DNA of 6,321 nt from contig JAJPXR010000077.1 of NCBI GenBank assembly GCA_021205375.1, positions 1 through 6,321 of the forward strand, given 5' to 3'. Below are positions 1 to 5,117 of the stretch, in pieces. Under the pieces are notes generated by a model. The model made no database searches. It saw only the letters and a program-made list of their open reading frames with translations, and had not been told where the DNA came from. The translations under genes were made by a program, and so were the position numbers. How positions within the stretch are numbered: position 1 is the first letter of the stretch; every line of letters begins with the position of its first letter. The DNA comes from Clostridiales bacterium (GTDB lineage: Bacteria; Bacillota; Clostridia; Oscillospirales; Oscillospiraceae).

Positions 1-54
1 TTATGAATTTGGGGCCAGGTGCTTTACCTGACCCCAACATTTATTATAGAACCC
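1..54. repeat. Hairpin-bearing end, possibly an IS terminal region
   Basis: An imperfect inverted repeat lies at 11-35: GGGGCCAGGT, a five-base loop, then ACCTGACCCC, with one mismatch. An AT-rich stretch follows and ends in AGAACCC at 48-54. Read from the right on the minus strand this end begins GGGTTCTATAATAAATG, which recalls the GGNTCT-type inverted repeats of ISL3-family insertion sequences. That is recollection of a family trend, not a match I could test. No transposase is visible because the element would extend left of the window. The stretch could equally be the 3' flank of an unseen gene. Apart from this hairpin I see no gene in it. Confidence 0.3.
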
Positions 55-56
55 GT

Positions 57-89
57 AAAAAGGACGGCGCAACGCCGTCCTCTTTTTTT
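57..89 (-). terminator. Intrinsic terminator of rnpB, bidirectional
   Basis: A perfect 9-bp stem (AGGACGGCG at 61-69 with CGCCGTCCT at 73-81) has a three-base loop. On the minus strand it is followed by five T (57-61) and ends rnpB transcription just after the mature 3' end. On the plus strand it is followed by C and seven T (83-89), so it should also stop transcription coming in from the left. Confidence 0.85.
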
Positions 90-433
90 GCAAGCAAGCC
101 TATAAGCCGGGTTCTGTTTTGACAGCCATCTATCTCGACCTGACGTTGCCGCCAGGCTCCAGCCACCTCCTGGGAACGGCCGGGCCGACCGATGTGTTCC
201 CCCACGGTGTTGCTCCGGATAGAGTTTACAGGACGGAGCTGTTCCCAGTCCGCCGGTGAGCTCTTACCTCACCTTTCCACCCTTACCGGCCAGGGGCCGG
301 CGGTATCTCTCTGTTGCACTTGTCCTGAAGTCGCCTTCGGCGGGCGTTACCCGTTATCCTTGCCCTGTGGAGCCCGGACTTTCCTCATCCGGGGGCCTTT
401 CGCCCCCCGGACGCGGCTGTCCAGCTTCCTTGC
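90..433 (-). ncRNA. rnpB: RNase P RNA (M1 RNA), bacterial type A
   Basis: This is the catalytic RNA of ribonuclease P, which removes 5' leaders from precursor tRNAs together with the RnpA protein. On the minus strand the universally conserved 5' core GAGGAAAGTCCGGGCTCC is present (about 372-389), followed by the central CAGAGAGATACCGCC and GGTAAGGGTG core segments. The hallmark 3' end ACAGAACCCGGCTTATAGGC is also there. The ends were set from helix P1: the 5' strand GCAAGGAAGC (from 433) pairs with the 3' strand GCTTGCTTGC (to 90), with one internal mismatch. The promoter spacing independently puts the transcription start at 433-434. A length near 344 nt and the type A core agree with Clostridia rather than Bacillus. 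The long open frame crossing this RNA on the plus strand is a by-product of its GC content. Confidence 0.96.
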
Positions 434-440
434 GGGTGTT

Positions 441-469
441 ATTTTACCTGATTTTTGCGCAAATGTCAA
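441..469 (-). promoter_or_regulatory. SigA-type promoter of rnpB
   Basis: On the minus strand a consensus -35 TTGACA (464-469) and a -10 TAAAAT (441-446) are separated by exactly 17 bp. The predicted start, 7-8 nt downstream at 433-434, coincides with the 5' end of rnpB deduced from helix P1. The spacer contains the palindrome TTTGCGCAAA. Confidence 0.85.
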
Positions 470-476
470 TTCCGCG

Positions 477-505
477 TTGCGTTTTGACGGCAAATCCGCT
501 ATACT
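477..505 (+). promoter_or_regulatory. SigA-type promoter of the potassium channel gene
   Basis: A -35 TTGCGT (477-482), a 17-bp spacer and a -10 TATACT (500-505) precede the channel gene. The predicted start is near 512, giving a leader of about 37 nt. Its -35 box is only 7 bp from the -35 box of the divergent rnpB promoter, so two polymerases could hardly bind at once. Confidence 0.6.
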
Positions 506-548
506 GATTGCTGTTAGGAGAATCTTCCCAGCTCAAAAGGAGAGAAAC

Positions 549-2129
549 ATGAAACGCAGACGCCGGTTCCTCACCACCGTTGTTTTGATAGTGGTTTTGA
601 TTTATATTACCCTCTTACTGCTGCTGATGTGGGTGGAAAAGCCAGAACCAGCGTCGTCCATCAACACCTTCATCGACGCCTTGTGGTACTCTGTGGCCAC
701 TCTGACCACTGTGGGGTACGGCGATACCGCGCCGGTCACGCCTCTGGGCCGGGCCATCGGTACGGTGTTCGTGCTGCTGTCCACCGGCATTTTGGTCACG
801 TTGGTCAGCGCCTTGATTTCCTTCCTGGCCAGCGAAGGGTTCCCGCTGCTGCGGCTGTCCTTCCAGCGGCAGAAGAACTGGTACTATTTCGCGGACACGG
901 GCATCGAGTCCACTACTCTGGCCCGGAAGATTCTGGAGAGCGACGACCAAGCGGTCATTATCTATGGTCAGAGCAGAAACAAGGTGGAGGAGACGCCGGA
1001 CTACCCCTGCCTGTTCGCCAACGTCTCCCCGGCGCGCATTGCCCGGCGCAAGGGCAATCAGGGGAGCAAGTGCAGTGTCTTTTTCATGCAGGAAAACGCC
1101 ATCGGCGTGGACCCCAGGGCGGTCAACATCTCCGACCTGCCGGTGGAGGTGTACGCCAGAACAGTCAGCGGGGAGGAAATGCTCTCCGGCAACATCCACT
1201 TTTTCCACTGCTATGAGTGCTGCGCCAGGGAGTACTGGCGGCAAAAGCCGCTGTCACGCCGGGAGCGCCGCATTGTGCTCATTGGGTTTGGGTACTACGG
1301 CGCGGCGCTGCTGAAATACGCCATCCTCACCAACGTCATTTCCCCGGACCACCATGTGGCGTACCACGTTTTCGGGGACGCGGAGCAGTTTTTACAGATG
1401 CACAACCACCTGGACCTGGCGTTCTCCATGCAGAAGGAGGCCGAGGACCGGGATTCCCTGATTTTCCACGACACCGGTTGGGCCGCGGCCCACGACATTC
1501 TGGCCGCCGCTGACCGCATCATCCTCTGCGACGACGACGAGCAAAAGGGCTGGGACATTTTCTGGCACCTGCGCCGGTACTATCTCATCCGGGGGCGCAT
1601 CGACCTGCGGAGCAGCCGCCCCATCCCCGACGTGTCCCACATCGGCGTCACCTCGGACATCTACACCCCGGAGCACGGCCTCCGTACCACCCTGAACCAT
1701 GTGGCTATCTCCATGAACAACCTGTACCGCAGCAGCCACCCCAAAACGGCGCTGGACTGGGACCATCTCACCGACAACCTGCGGCAGTCCAAAATCGCCG
1801 CGTCGGAGCATCTCTTCGTCAAGGTGCGCATTTTGCTGGAGGATGAGACATTGACGGAGCTGACGGCGGACACCCTGGCCCAGGCTTACGCCGTCTACTG
1901 CGACAACATCCAGGACCCCGCCCGCCTGGACGAATACCGGAAAATTGAACATCTGCGGTGGTTTCGCTACTACCTCTACCACAACTGGACCTATGGCACC
2001 GTGCGGAAGCCCGCTCTCCGCCAGGACCCCCGCATCTGTCCCTACGAAGCCCTTGCGCCTTACGAGCAGGCGTATGGCGATTACGCCTGGAAGCTGATGG
2101 GGGAGCTGCGGCTGAAAAACGGCGGCTGA
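549..2129 (+). CDS. Two-TM potassium channel with Rossmann/TrkA-like and RyR domains
   Basis: Predicted K+-selective channel subunit of 526 residues, probably tetrameric in the plasma membrane and gated by a cytoplasmic ligand-binding part. A basic N-terminus (KRRRR) precedes TM1 (about 8-27). Then come a pore helix, the selectivity filter TTVGYGD (53-59) and TM2 (about 68-94). A degenerate Rossmann-like unit (about 108-235) lacks the glycine motif. A second, at about 240-345, keeps GFGYYG (246-251), as in TrkA-N/RCK domains. The C-terminal part (about 404-513) resembles a ryanodine-receptor RyR repeat: ASEHLFVKVRIL, then EHLRWFRYYLYHNWTYG, then PYEALAPYEQAYGDYAW. The ATG was chosen because AAAGGAGAG lies 5-8 nt upstream and the basic/TM1 start follows; the open frame to its left overlaps rnpB. 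Spacing of 165 bp and a separate promoter argue against tight coupling to xpt. The pore call is secure, the RyR call good, the ligand unknown. Confidence 0.88.
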   Translation: MKRRRRFLTTVVLIVVLIYITLLLLLMWVEKPEPASSINTFIDALWYSVATLTTVGYGDTAPVTPLGRAIGTVFVLLSTGILVTLVSALISFLASEGFPLLRLSFQRQKNWYYFADTGIESTTLARKILESDDQAVIIYGQSRNKVEETPDYPCLFANVSPARIARRKGNQGSKCSVFFMQENAIGVDPRAVNISDLPVEVYARTVSGEEMLSGNIHFFHCYECCAREYWRQKPLSRRERRIVLIGFGYYGAALLKYAILTNVISPDHHVAYHVFGDAEQFLQMHNHLDLAFSMQKEAEDRDSLIFHDTGWAAAHDILAAADRIILCDDDEQKGWDIFWHLRRYYLIRGRIDLRSSRPIPDVSHIGVTSDIYTPEHGLRTTLNHVAISMNNLYRSSHPKTALDWDHLTDNLRQSKIAASEHLFVKVRILLEDETLTELTADTLAQAYAVYCDNIQDPARLDEYRKIEHLRWFRYYLYHNWTYGTVRKPALRQDPRICPYEALAPYEQAYGDYAWKLMGELRLKNGG

Positions 2130-2207
2130 GCGGCGGATTCGTCCGTACAACTTTACAGAAAAATGACATGCTGCTTACAAATCTGCGCAAAAAGTTTGTA
2201 TTAGGGC

Positions 2208-2236
2208 TTGCCACCTGGCAGGGAATATGTTAAAAT
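2208..2236 (+). promoter_or_regulatory. SigA-type promoter of xpt
   Basis: A -35 TTGCCA (2208-2213), a 17-bp spacer and a -10 TAAAAT (2231-2236) precede xpt. Transcription should start near 2243, which leaves a leader of about 52 nt before the ATG. That is too short for a purine riboswitch aptamer of about 65-70 nt plus an expression platform. No PurR box or aptamer core was seen. Confidence 0.7.
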
Positions 2237-2294
2237 ATTCACAATATCACCCGGGGTGGTTGAGCCATTCCATGCTAAGAAGGGGCGAAAGTAC

Positions 2295-2864
2295 ATGAAG
2301 CTGCTGGAGGAACGGATCCGCAGGGACGGCGTGGTGGAGGACGGCCAGGTGCTGAAGGTAGACCGGTTCCTGAACCACCAGATGGACGTGGGCCTGTTTG
2401 AAGAGATGGGCAAGGAGTGGGCCAGGCTCTTCGGGGCGGAAAACGTGACCAAGATCCTGACCATCGAGGCCAGCGGCATCGGCATCGCCTGCGTGACGGC
2501 GGAGCAGTTCAACTGCCCGGTGATCTTCGCCAAAAAGTCCCGCACCCGGAACATCGCCGGGGAAGTCTACTCCACCCAGGTCAAATCGTTCACCCACGGC
2601 AATGTCAGCACGGTCATCGTCTCCAAGCAGTTCCTCCGCCCGGAGGACAAGGTGCTGCTCATCGACGACTTTCTGGCCAACGGCGCGGCCCTAGAGGGCC
2701 TCATCGACCTGGTGGAGCAGTCCGGGGCCACCCTGGTAGGGGCGGGCATCGCCGTGGAGAAGGCATTCCAGCCAGGCGGAGAGCGCATCCGCGCCAAGGG
2801 CGTCCGGGTGGAGTCTCTGGCCAGGGTGAAGCACATGGAGCCGGGCCAGATAGAGTTCTGTTGA
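2295..2864 (+). CDS. xpt: Xanthine phosphoribosyltransferase
   Basis: Cytoplasmic purine-salvage enzyme that joins xanthine and PRPP to give XMP and pyrophosphate, feeding GMP synthesis. The 189-residue protein is close to the B. subtilis Xpt length (194) and is collinear with the family throughout. Visible features are VDRFLNHQMD (22-31), typical of Xpt, EASGIG (58-63) in the substrate pocket, FAKKSRTRN (78-86), and the PRPP-binding loop VLLIDDFLANGAA (120-132), where most relatives read DDFLANGKA. The ATG is preceded by AAGGGG (2280-2285) at 9 nt, and KLLEERI is the usual N-terminus. Unlike B. subtilis, where xpt pairs with the permease pbuX under a guanine riboswitch, here it stands alone with its own promoter and no riboswitch. 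No terminator directly follows; the first hairpin downstream is at 2928. Confidence 0.95.
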   Translation: MKLLEERIRRDGVVEDGQVLKVDRFLNHQMDVGLFEEMGKEWARLFGAENVTKILTIEASGIGIACVTAEQFNCPVIFAKKSRTRNIAGEVYSTQVKSFTHGNVSTVIVSKQFLRPEDKVLLIDDFLANGAALEGLIDLVEQSGATLVGAGIAVEKAFQPGGERIRAKGVRVESLARVKHMEPGQIEFC

Positions 2865-2879
2865 TCGCGAAAAAAAGAC

Positions 2880-2908
2880 TTGACTTTTTCTGAAAAAAGG
2901 CGTATACT
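2880..2908 (+). promoter_or_regulatory. Strong SigA-type promoter of the candidate small RNA
   Basis: A -35 TTGACT (2880-2885), a 17-bp AT-rich spacer containing A6 and T5 tracts, and a -10 TATACT (2903-2908) start 16 nt after the xpt stop. Start of transcription is expected near 2914-2916. No protein gene begins close downstream, so this promoter serves either an RNA gene or a long leader. Confidence 0.75.
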
Positions 2909-2927
2909 GTATCGCAAGAAGGGCAAG

Positions 2928-2970
2928 GGCGTCAATGTTCCAAAAGAACGTTGACGCCTTTCTTTTCTTC
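2928..2970 (+). terminator. Strong hairpin with interrupted T-tract, possible first terminator
   Basis: Thirteen pairs with a single G-U (2928-2940 with 2946-2958) close a CAAAA loop and are followed by TTTCTTTTCTTCC. The T-run is broken by C, so termination may be partial. It would end xpt read-through, and would cut transcripts from the promoter at 2880 to about 55 nt. The A/G-rich bases just before it (2916-2927) can partly pair with the T-rich tail, extending the stem with wobble pairs. Confidence 0.55.
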
Positions 2971-3055
2971 CTCTGATGTGCCTTGCACACTTTGGAACAG
3001 ATTTTCCCCTCTTGCCGCATGGGGGTCGGGTGAGGTACGACACCCGGTCTCCACG

Positions 3056-3087
3056 AAAAAGCTCCGGTTTTTGGCCGGGGCTTTTTT
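3056..3087 (+). terminator. Intrinsic terminator
   Basis: Stem GCTCCGG (3061-3067) with CCGGGGC (3075-3081), seven pairs including one G-U, a seven-base loop, and six T at 3082-3087. It is preceded by five A. This ends the candidate RNA transcribed from 2915 and insulates the next promoter. Confidence 0.8.
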
Positions 3088-3213
3088 GCGTGTGTGGCGG
3101 CGGGGGAGAGGCTGGAGGCTTTCCCAGATGTAAAACATCCAGGAATCGTTCCATTTTTCACTCCTTTGGTCGGGACCTTTCCAATTTTTAAGAAAAAGTT
3201 CATTTCGCCTTGC

Positions 3214-3242
3214 TTGACAAGGAAAGCGCCCCGGCGTATGAT
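3214..3242 (+). promoter_or_regulatory. SigA-type promoter of the DUF2812 gene
   Basis: A consensus -35 TTGACA (3214-3219), 17 bp, then -10 TATGAT (3237-3242), with start expected near 3249. The open frame reaches left to a TTG at 3210, but that codon lies upstream of this promoter. Translation therefore most likely begins downstream of 3249, which decides the gene start. Confidence 0.75.
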
Positions 3243-3281
3243 GGTGAAAAATCGCTGGTAAAGCAGCGGGAAACGAGGCGC

Positions 3282-4445
3282 GTGGATTTGAAAGACAGCC
3301 GTTTGAAGTGGATCTTCCTGCCCACTGGGGACTATCTGGCGCTGCGCCAGCGGCTGGACCGATTGGCGGAGCAGGGCTGGGAGCTGGCCGAGACGGGGGA
3401 CGGGAACTGCTTTTTTGCCTGGTTCCGGCCCACGGAGCGGGCCGAGCTGCGCTACGACACGGAAGTCGCGCCCATTCTCCGGGACGAGGACCAACTGCGG
3501 GAGACGGTGGAGCGCCGGGAGCGGCAAGGCTGGTCGCCGGTGGGCACCGTCAACGGTGTGGATGTCTACGTCTCCCAGCCCTGTCGCTATCCAGAGCCGG
3601 AAAACGACCCGGCAGGGAACCGCCGCCGCTGGCGGGCCAGGGGGGTGCTGTCCCTGGTGACAGTGGTGCTGGCCGCGCTGCTGTCGTGGCAATGGAGCTG
3701 GTTTAACGCCACATGGTATCTGGGTAACACCGCCGCGCTGCTGTATCTGAGCCGGTTCCCGCTGCTGGTGGGCAGCGGCCTCTGGGCGGTGTGGGTGCTG
3801 CTGCGGCAACTGGTCCCCTGGAAGAACGAGACCCGCACCGGCCACGCCGGGGTGCGCTCCGCGTTGCAGGTGGGATTTTACCTGTGGGCGGTGCTGCTGC
3901 TGGCCACTCTGGTGCTGGACCAACTGCCGCTGGTGTGGGGCTGCGGCGTGCTGGTCGTCGCTCTGCTGGTTTTGCTGTTGGGCCGCCGGGGGTGGCGCAA
4001 GTGGACGGGCTTCGCCGGGCAGAGTCTGCTGGCCCTGGTGGTGGGGTGTACCCTGCTGGTTTCCCAACTGCTGCCCCTGGCCCTGCCGGACAGTCAGCGC
4101 TACAGCGCGGGCAGCGCCTCCTGGCGGGGCAGTCTCACCGACGTGGTCCGGGCGGAGGACCTGGGGCTGGACGAGCTGACCTTTGTCTCCGCCGAGTACG
4201 ACAGGGACGGCTCTCTGCTGGTGTCCCGCAGCACCTACCGGGAAGAGTGGGAGGAACTGCGGCTGAGCTGCCAGTATGACCGCTGCCTGACCGTAGCTCT
4301 CGCGTCCCAGGCGGCGGAAGAGGTGCGAGCGGCCCACCCGGACGCGGTGATCGTCGTCCAGGGGCGGCAGGTGGCGGCCCTCTGGTCCCCGGAGGAGTTG
4401 GACGAGGCGGCGGTGCAGGCCGCGCTGGAGGAATTGCTGACATAG
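3282..4445 (+). CDS. DUF2812 domain membrane protein
   Basis: Function unknown. The N-terminal part (about 8-100) looks like a DUF2812 domain: LKWIFLPTGDYLALRQRL, then GWELAE with FFAWFR (about 32-48), and a second similar half ending GWSPVGTVNGVDVYVS (84-98). Five hydrophobic segments follow (about 121-141, 152-174, 196-212, 217-234, 248-268). A soluble C-terminal domain of about 115 residues ends in an acidic helix. The topology suggests a cytoplasmic sensor-like N-terminus and an exported or cytoplasmic tail, depending on the true TM number. Start choice: GTG 3282 has GAGG only 3 nt upstream, while TTG 3288 has it at 9 nt; either gives 385-387 residues, and the promoter at 3214 rules out the earlier TTG. 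DUF2812 genes often sit beside a PadR-type regulator, but none is visible here. It is monocistronic and convergent with yabR. Confidence 0.72.
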   Translation: MDLKDSRLKWIFLPTGDYLALRQRLDRLAEQGWELAETGDGNCFFAWFRPTERAELRYDTEVAPILRDEDQLRETVERRERQGWSPVGTVNGVDVYVSQPCRYPEPENDPAGNRRRWRARGVLSLVTVVLAALLSWQWSWFNATWYLGNTAALLYLSRFPLLVGSGLWAVWVLLRQLVPWKNETRTGHAGVRSALQVGFYLWAVLLLATLVLDQLPLVWGCGVLVVALLVLLLGRRGWRKWTGFAGQSLLALVVGCTLLVSQLLPLALPDSQRYSAGSASWRGSLTDVVRAEDLGLDELTFVSAEYDRDGSLLVSRSTYREEWEELRLSCQYDRCLTVALASQAAEEVRAAHPDAVIVVQGRQVAALWSPEELDEAAVQAALEELLT

Positions 4446-4447
4446 CG

Positions 4448-4503
4448 ATAAAAACACAAAAACGCGCCCGAACAGACCGAAAATGTGGCCTGTTCGGGCG
4501 CGT
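4448..4503 (-). terminator. Terminator of the yab/divIC cluster, shared convergent region
   Basis: A perfect 14-bp stem (4462-4475 with 4490-4503) is followed on the minus strand by T-rich TTTTTGTGTTTTT (complement of 4450-4462), so it terminates yabR transcription. On the plus strand the downstream sequence has few T, so it is a weaker stop for the DUF2812 gene, whose stop codon lies 16 nt before the stem. Confidence 0.8.
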
Positions 4504-4528
4504 ATGTACGTTTGATGGAGAAAAGGAC

Positions 4529-5053
4529 TCAGCCCCGGCTGCGGCGGCGGCGACCTCCACCCCGCTCACCCCGATTCAGTTGGGAGAGCTTGGTCTCGGA
4601 CTCGGACATATACTGCTTCACCATGTCGTCAAAGGTCTGGGGTTCCTTGGGGCCGGTCTTGCGCGGCGTGCGGTCACGGTTGTTGCCGCCAGAGCGCTCC
4701 CCCGACTGGCCGCTGCGGTTCCGATGGTAGTCGCCTCCGTTGCCGCGGCCTTCGCCGCCGTGCCCTTCGGCCCCGCGGCTGCCGCCCCGGTTGGCAGGGC
4801 GCTGCTGGCGGGGGGGAGGGGGCAGGGTCTGCTTGATGGAGAGGTTGATCCGGTTGTTTCCCTCCATGCCGATGACCTTGACTTTGACCTCCTGGCCCAC
4901 CGTCAGGAACTCGTTGACATCGTTGACGAAAGAATAGGCGACCTCTGAGATGTGGACCAGCCCGGAACGGCCTCCGGGCAGCGCCACAAACGCGCCAAAC
5001 TTGGTGATGCCAGTGACTTTACCATCTAAAATGGCTCCAATTTCTAACTCCAT
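4529..5053 (-). CDS. yabR: S1-domain RNA-binding protein, YabR-like, with RG-rich tail
   Basis: Probable RNA- or ribosome-associated protein of 174 residues. Residues 4-74 form one S1/OB-fold domain with its typical GKVTGITKFGAFVAL, GLVHISEV and INLSIK segments. The next part (about 78-134) is low-complexity and rich in Arg, Gly and Asn, with four prolines at its start. A short conserved-looking helix TFDDMVKQYMSESETKLSQL (140-159) then leads into a basic end (GERGGGRRRRSRG). B. subtilis YabR is about 128 residues, so the tail is longer here. The ATG is supported by the family N-terminus; GGGAGG lies 14 nt upstream, a long spacing, so initiation may be modest. It is the last gene of the cluster, 60 nt after divIC, just as yabR follows divIC in Bacillus. 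The position and domain make the symbol likely; the exact RNA target is unknown. Confidence 0.85.
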   Translation of the reverse strand: MELEIGAILDGKVTGITKFGAFVALPGGRSGLVHISEVAYSFVNDVNEFLTVGQEVKVKVIGMEGNNRINLSIKQTLPPPPRQQRPANRGGSRGAEGHGGEGRGNGGDYHRNRSGQSGERSGGNNRDRTPRKTGPKEPQTFDDMVKQYMSESETKLSQLNRGERGGGRRRRSRG

Positions 5054-5094
5054 ACCCTGCTTTGTTTCCTCCCGCGGTTTTTCTCTCTTTTTCT

Positions 5095-5117
5095 CTGACG
5101 GCTTTTCGCCCCGTCAG
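5095..5117 (-). other. Hairpin between divIC and yabR overlapping the divIC stop codon
   Basis: A perfect 7-bp stem (CTGACGG at 5095-5101 with CCGTCAG at 5111-5117) has a nine-base loop and includes the divIC TGA. No T-tract follows on either strand, so it is not an intrinsic terminator. It could be an RNA processing or stability element that sets yabR expression apart from divIC. Confidence 0.4.

Larger units (their letters stand above)
2915..3087 (+). ncRNA. Candidate structured small RNA, about 170 nt, family not recognised
   Basis: The segment lies between a near-consensus promoter and an intrinsic terminator and encodes no credible protein. Predicted hairpins in order are: 2928-2958, a 13-bp stem with a five-base loop; 2977-2989, TGTGC/GCACA with a three-base loop; 3021-3052, a 12-bp stem with loop AGGTACGA; and the terminator stem 3061-3081. 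The three larger stems contain five G-U pairs, all valid only in plus-strand RNA, where the opposite strand would have A-C mismatches. This points to selection on a plus-strand transcript. Unpaired pyrimidine-rich stretches (2959-2974 and 3001-3013) could pair with Shine-Dalgarno sequences. It does not match what I know of 6S RNA, SRP RNA, tmRNA or common riboswitches. Alternatives are a short 50-nt RNA ending at the first hairpin, or a leader for the gene at 3282, although that gene has its own promoter. Confidence 0.5.

Noticed and set aside
192..548. N-terminal extension of the channel reading frame
   Set aside because: It lies across rnpB on the other strand and upstream of the channel promoter. 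The ATG at 549 has a proper ribosome binding site and starts directly before TM1.
1392..2150. Minus-strand ORF of 252 codons opposite the channel gene
   Set aside because: Antisense shadow in high-GC coding DNA. The plus strand has clear channel and RyR motifs.
2130..2207. Terminator after the channel gene
   Set aside because: Only short stems (CGGA-TTCG-TCCG, and TACAAA with TTTGTA) are present, with no T-tract.
549..2864. Channel plus xpt as a defence or signalling pair
   Set aside because: xpt is a housekeeping salvage enzyme with its own promoter. Nothing in the sequence links the two functionally.
2915..3087. Identification of the structured RNA as 6S RNA or a known riboswitch
   Set aside because: There is no complementarity between its two ends to form the 6S closing stem. 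No T-box, TPP, purine, guanidine or fluoride core motifs were seen.
2567..3154. Minus-strand ORF of 195 codons starting at 3154 with a good AAGGAG 7-8 nt upstream
   Set aside because: The Shine-Dalgarno match is striking, but no promoter precedes it. The frame runs through the hairpins of the RNA candidate and antisense to xpt, and the protein is Pro/Arg-rich with no family features. A short leader peptide cannot be excluded.
2951..3191. Small plus-strand ORFs in the region of the RNA candidate
   Set aside because: No ribosome binding sites, terminator sequence inside the frames, and no recognisable protein features.
2691..4457. Very long minus-strand ORF (588 codons)
   Set aside because: It is a shadow of the GC-rich DUF2812 gene and xpt, with Gln/Pro/His/Arg-rich composition and no ribosome binding site or domains.
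4580..4948. Plus-strand ORF of 122 codons opposite yabR
   Set aside because: Shadow of the Arg/Gly-rich tail and S1 domain. Ala/Gly/Val-rich with no start signals.
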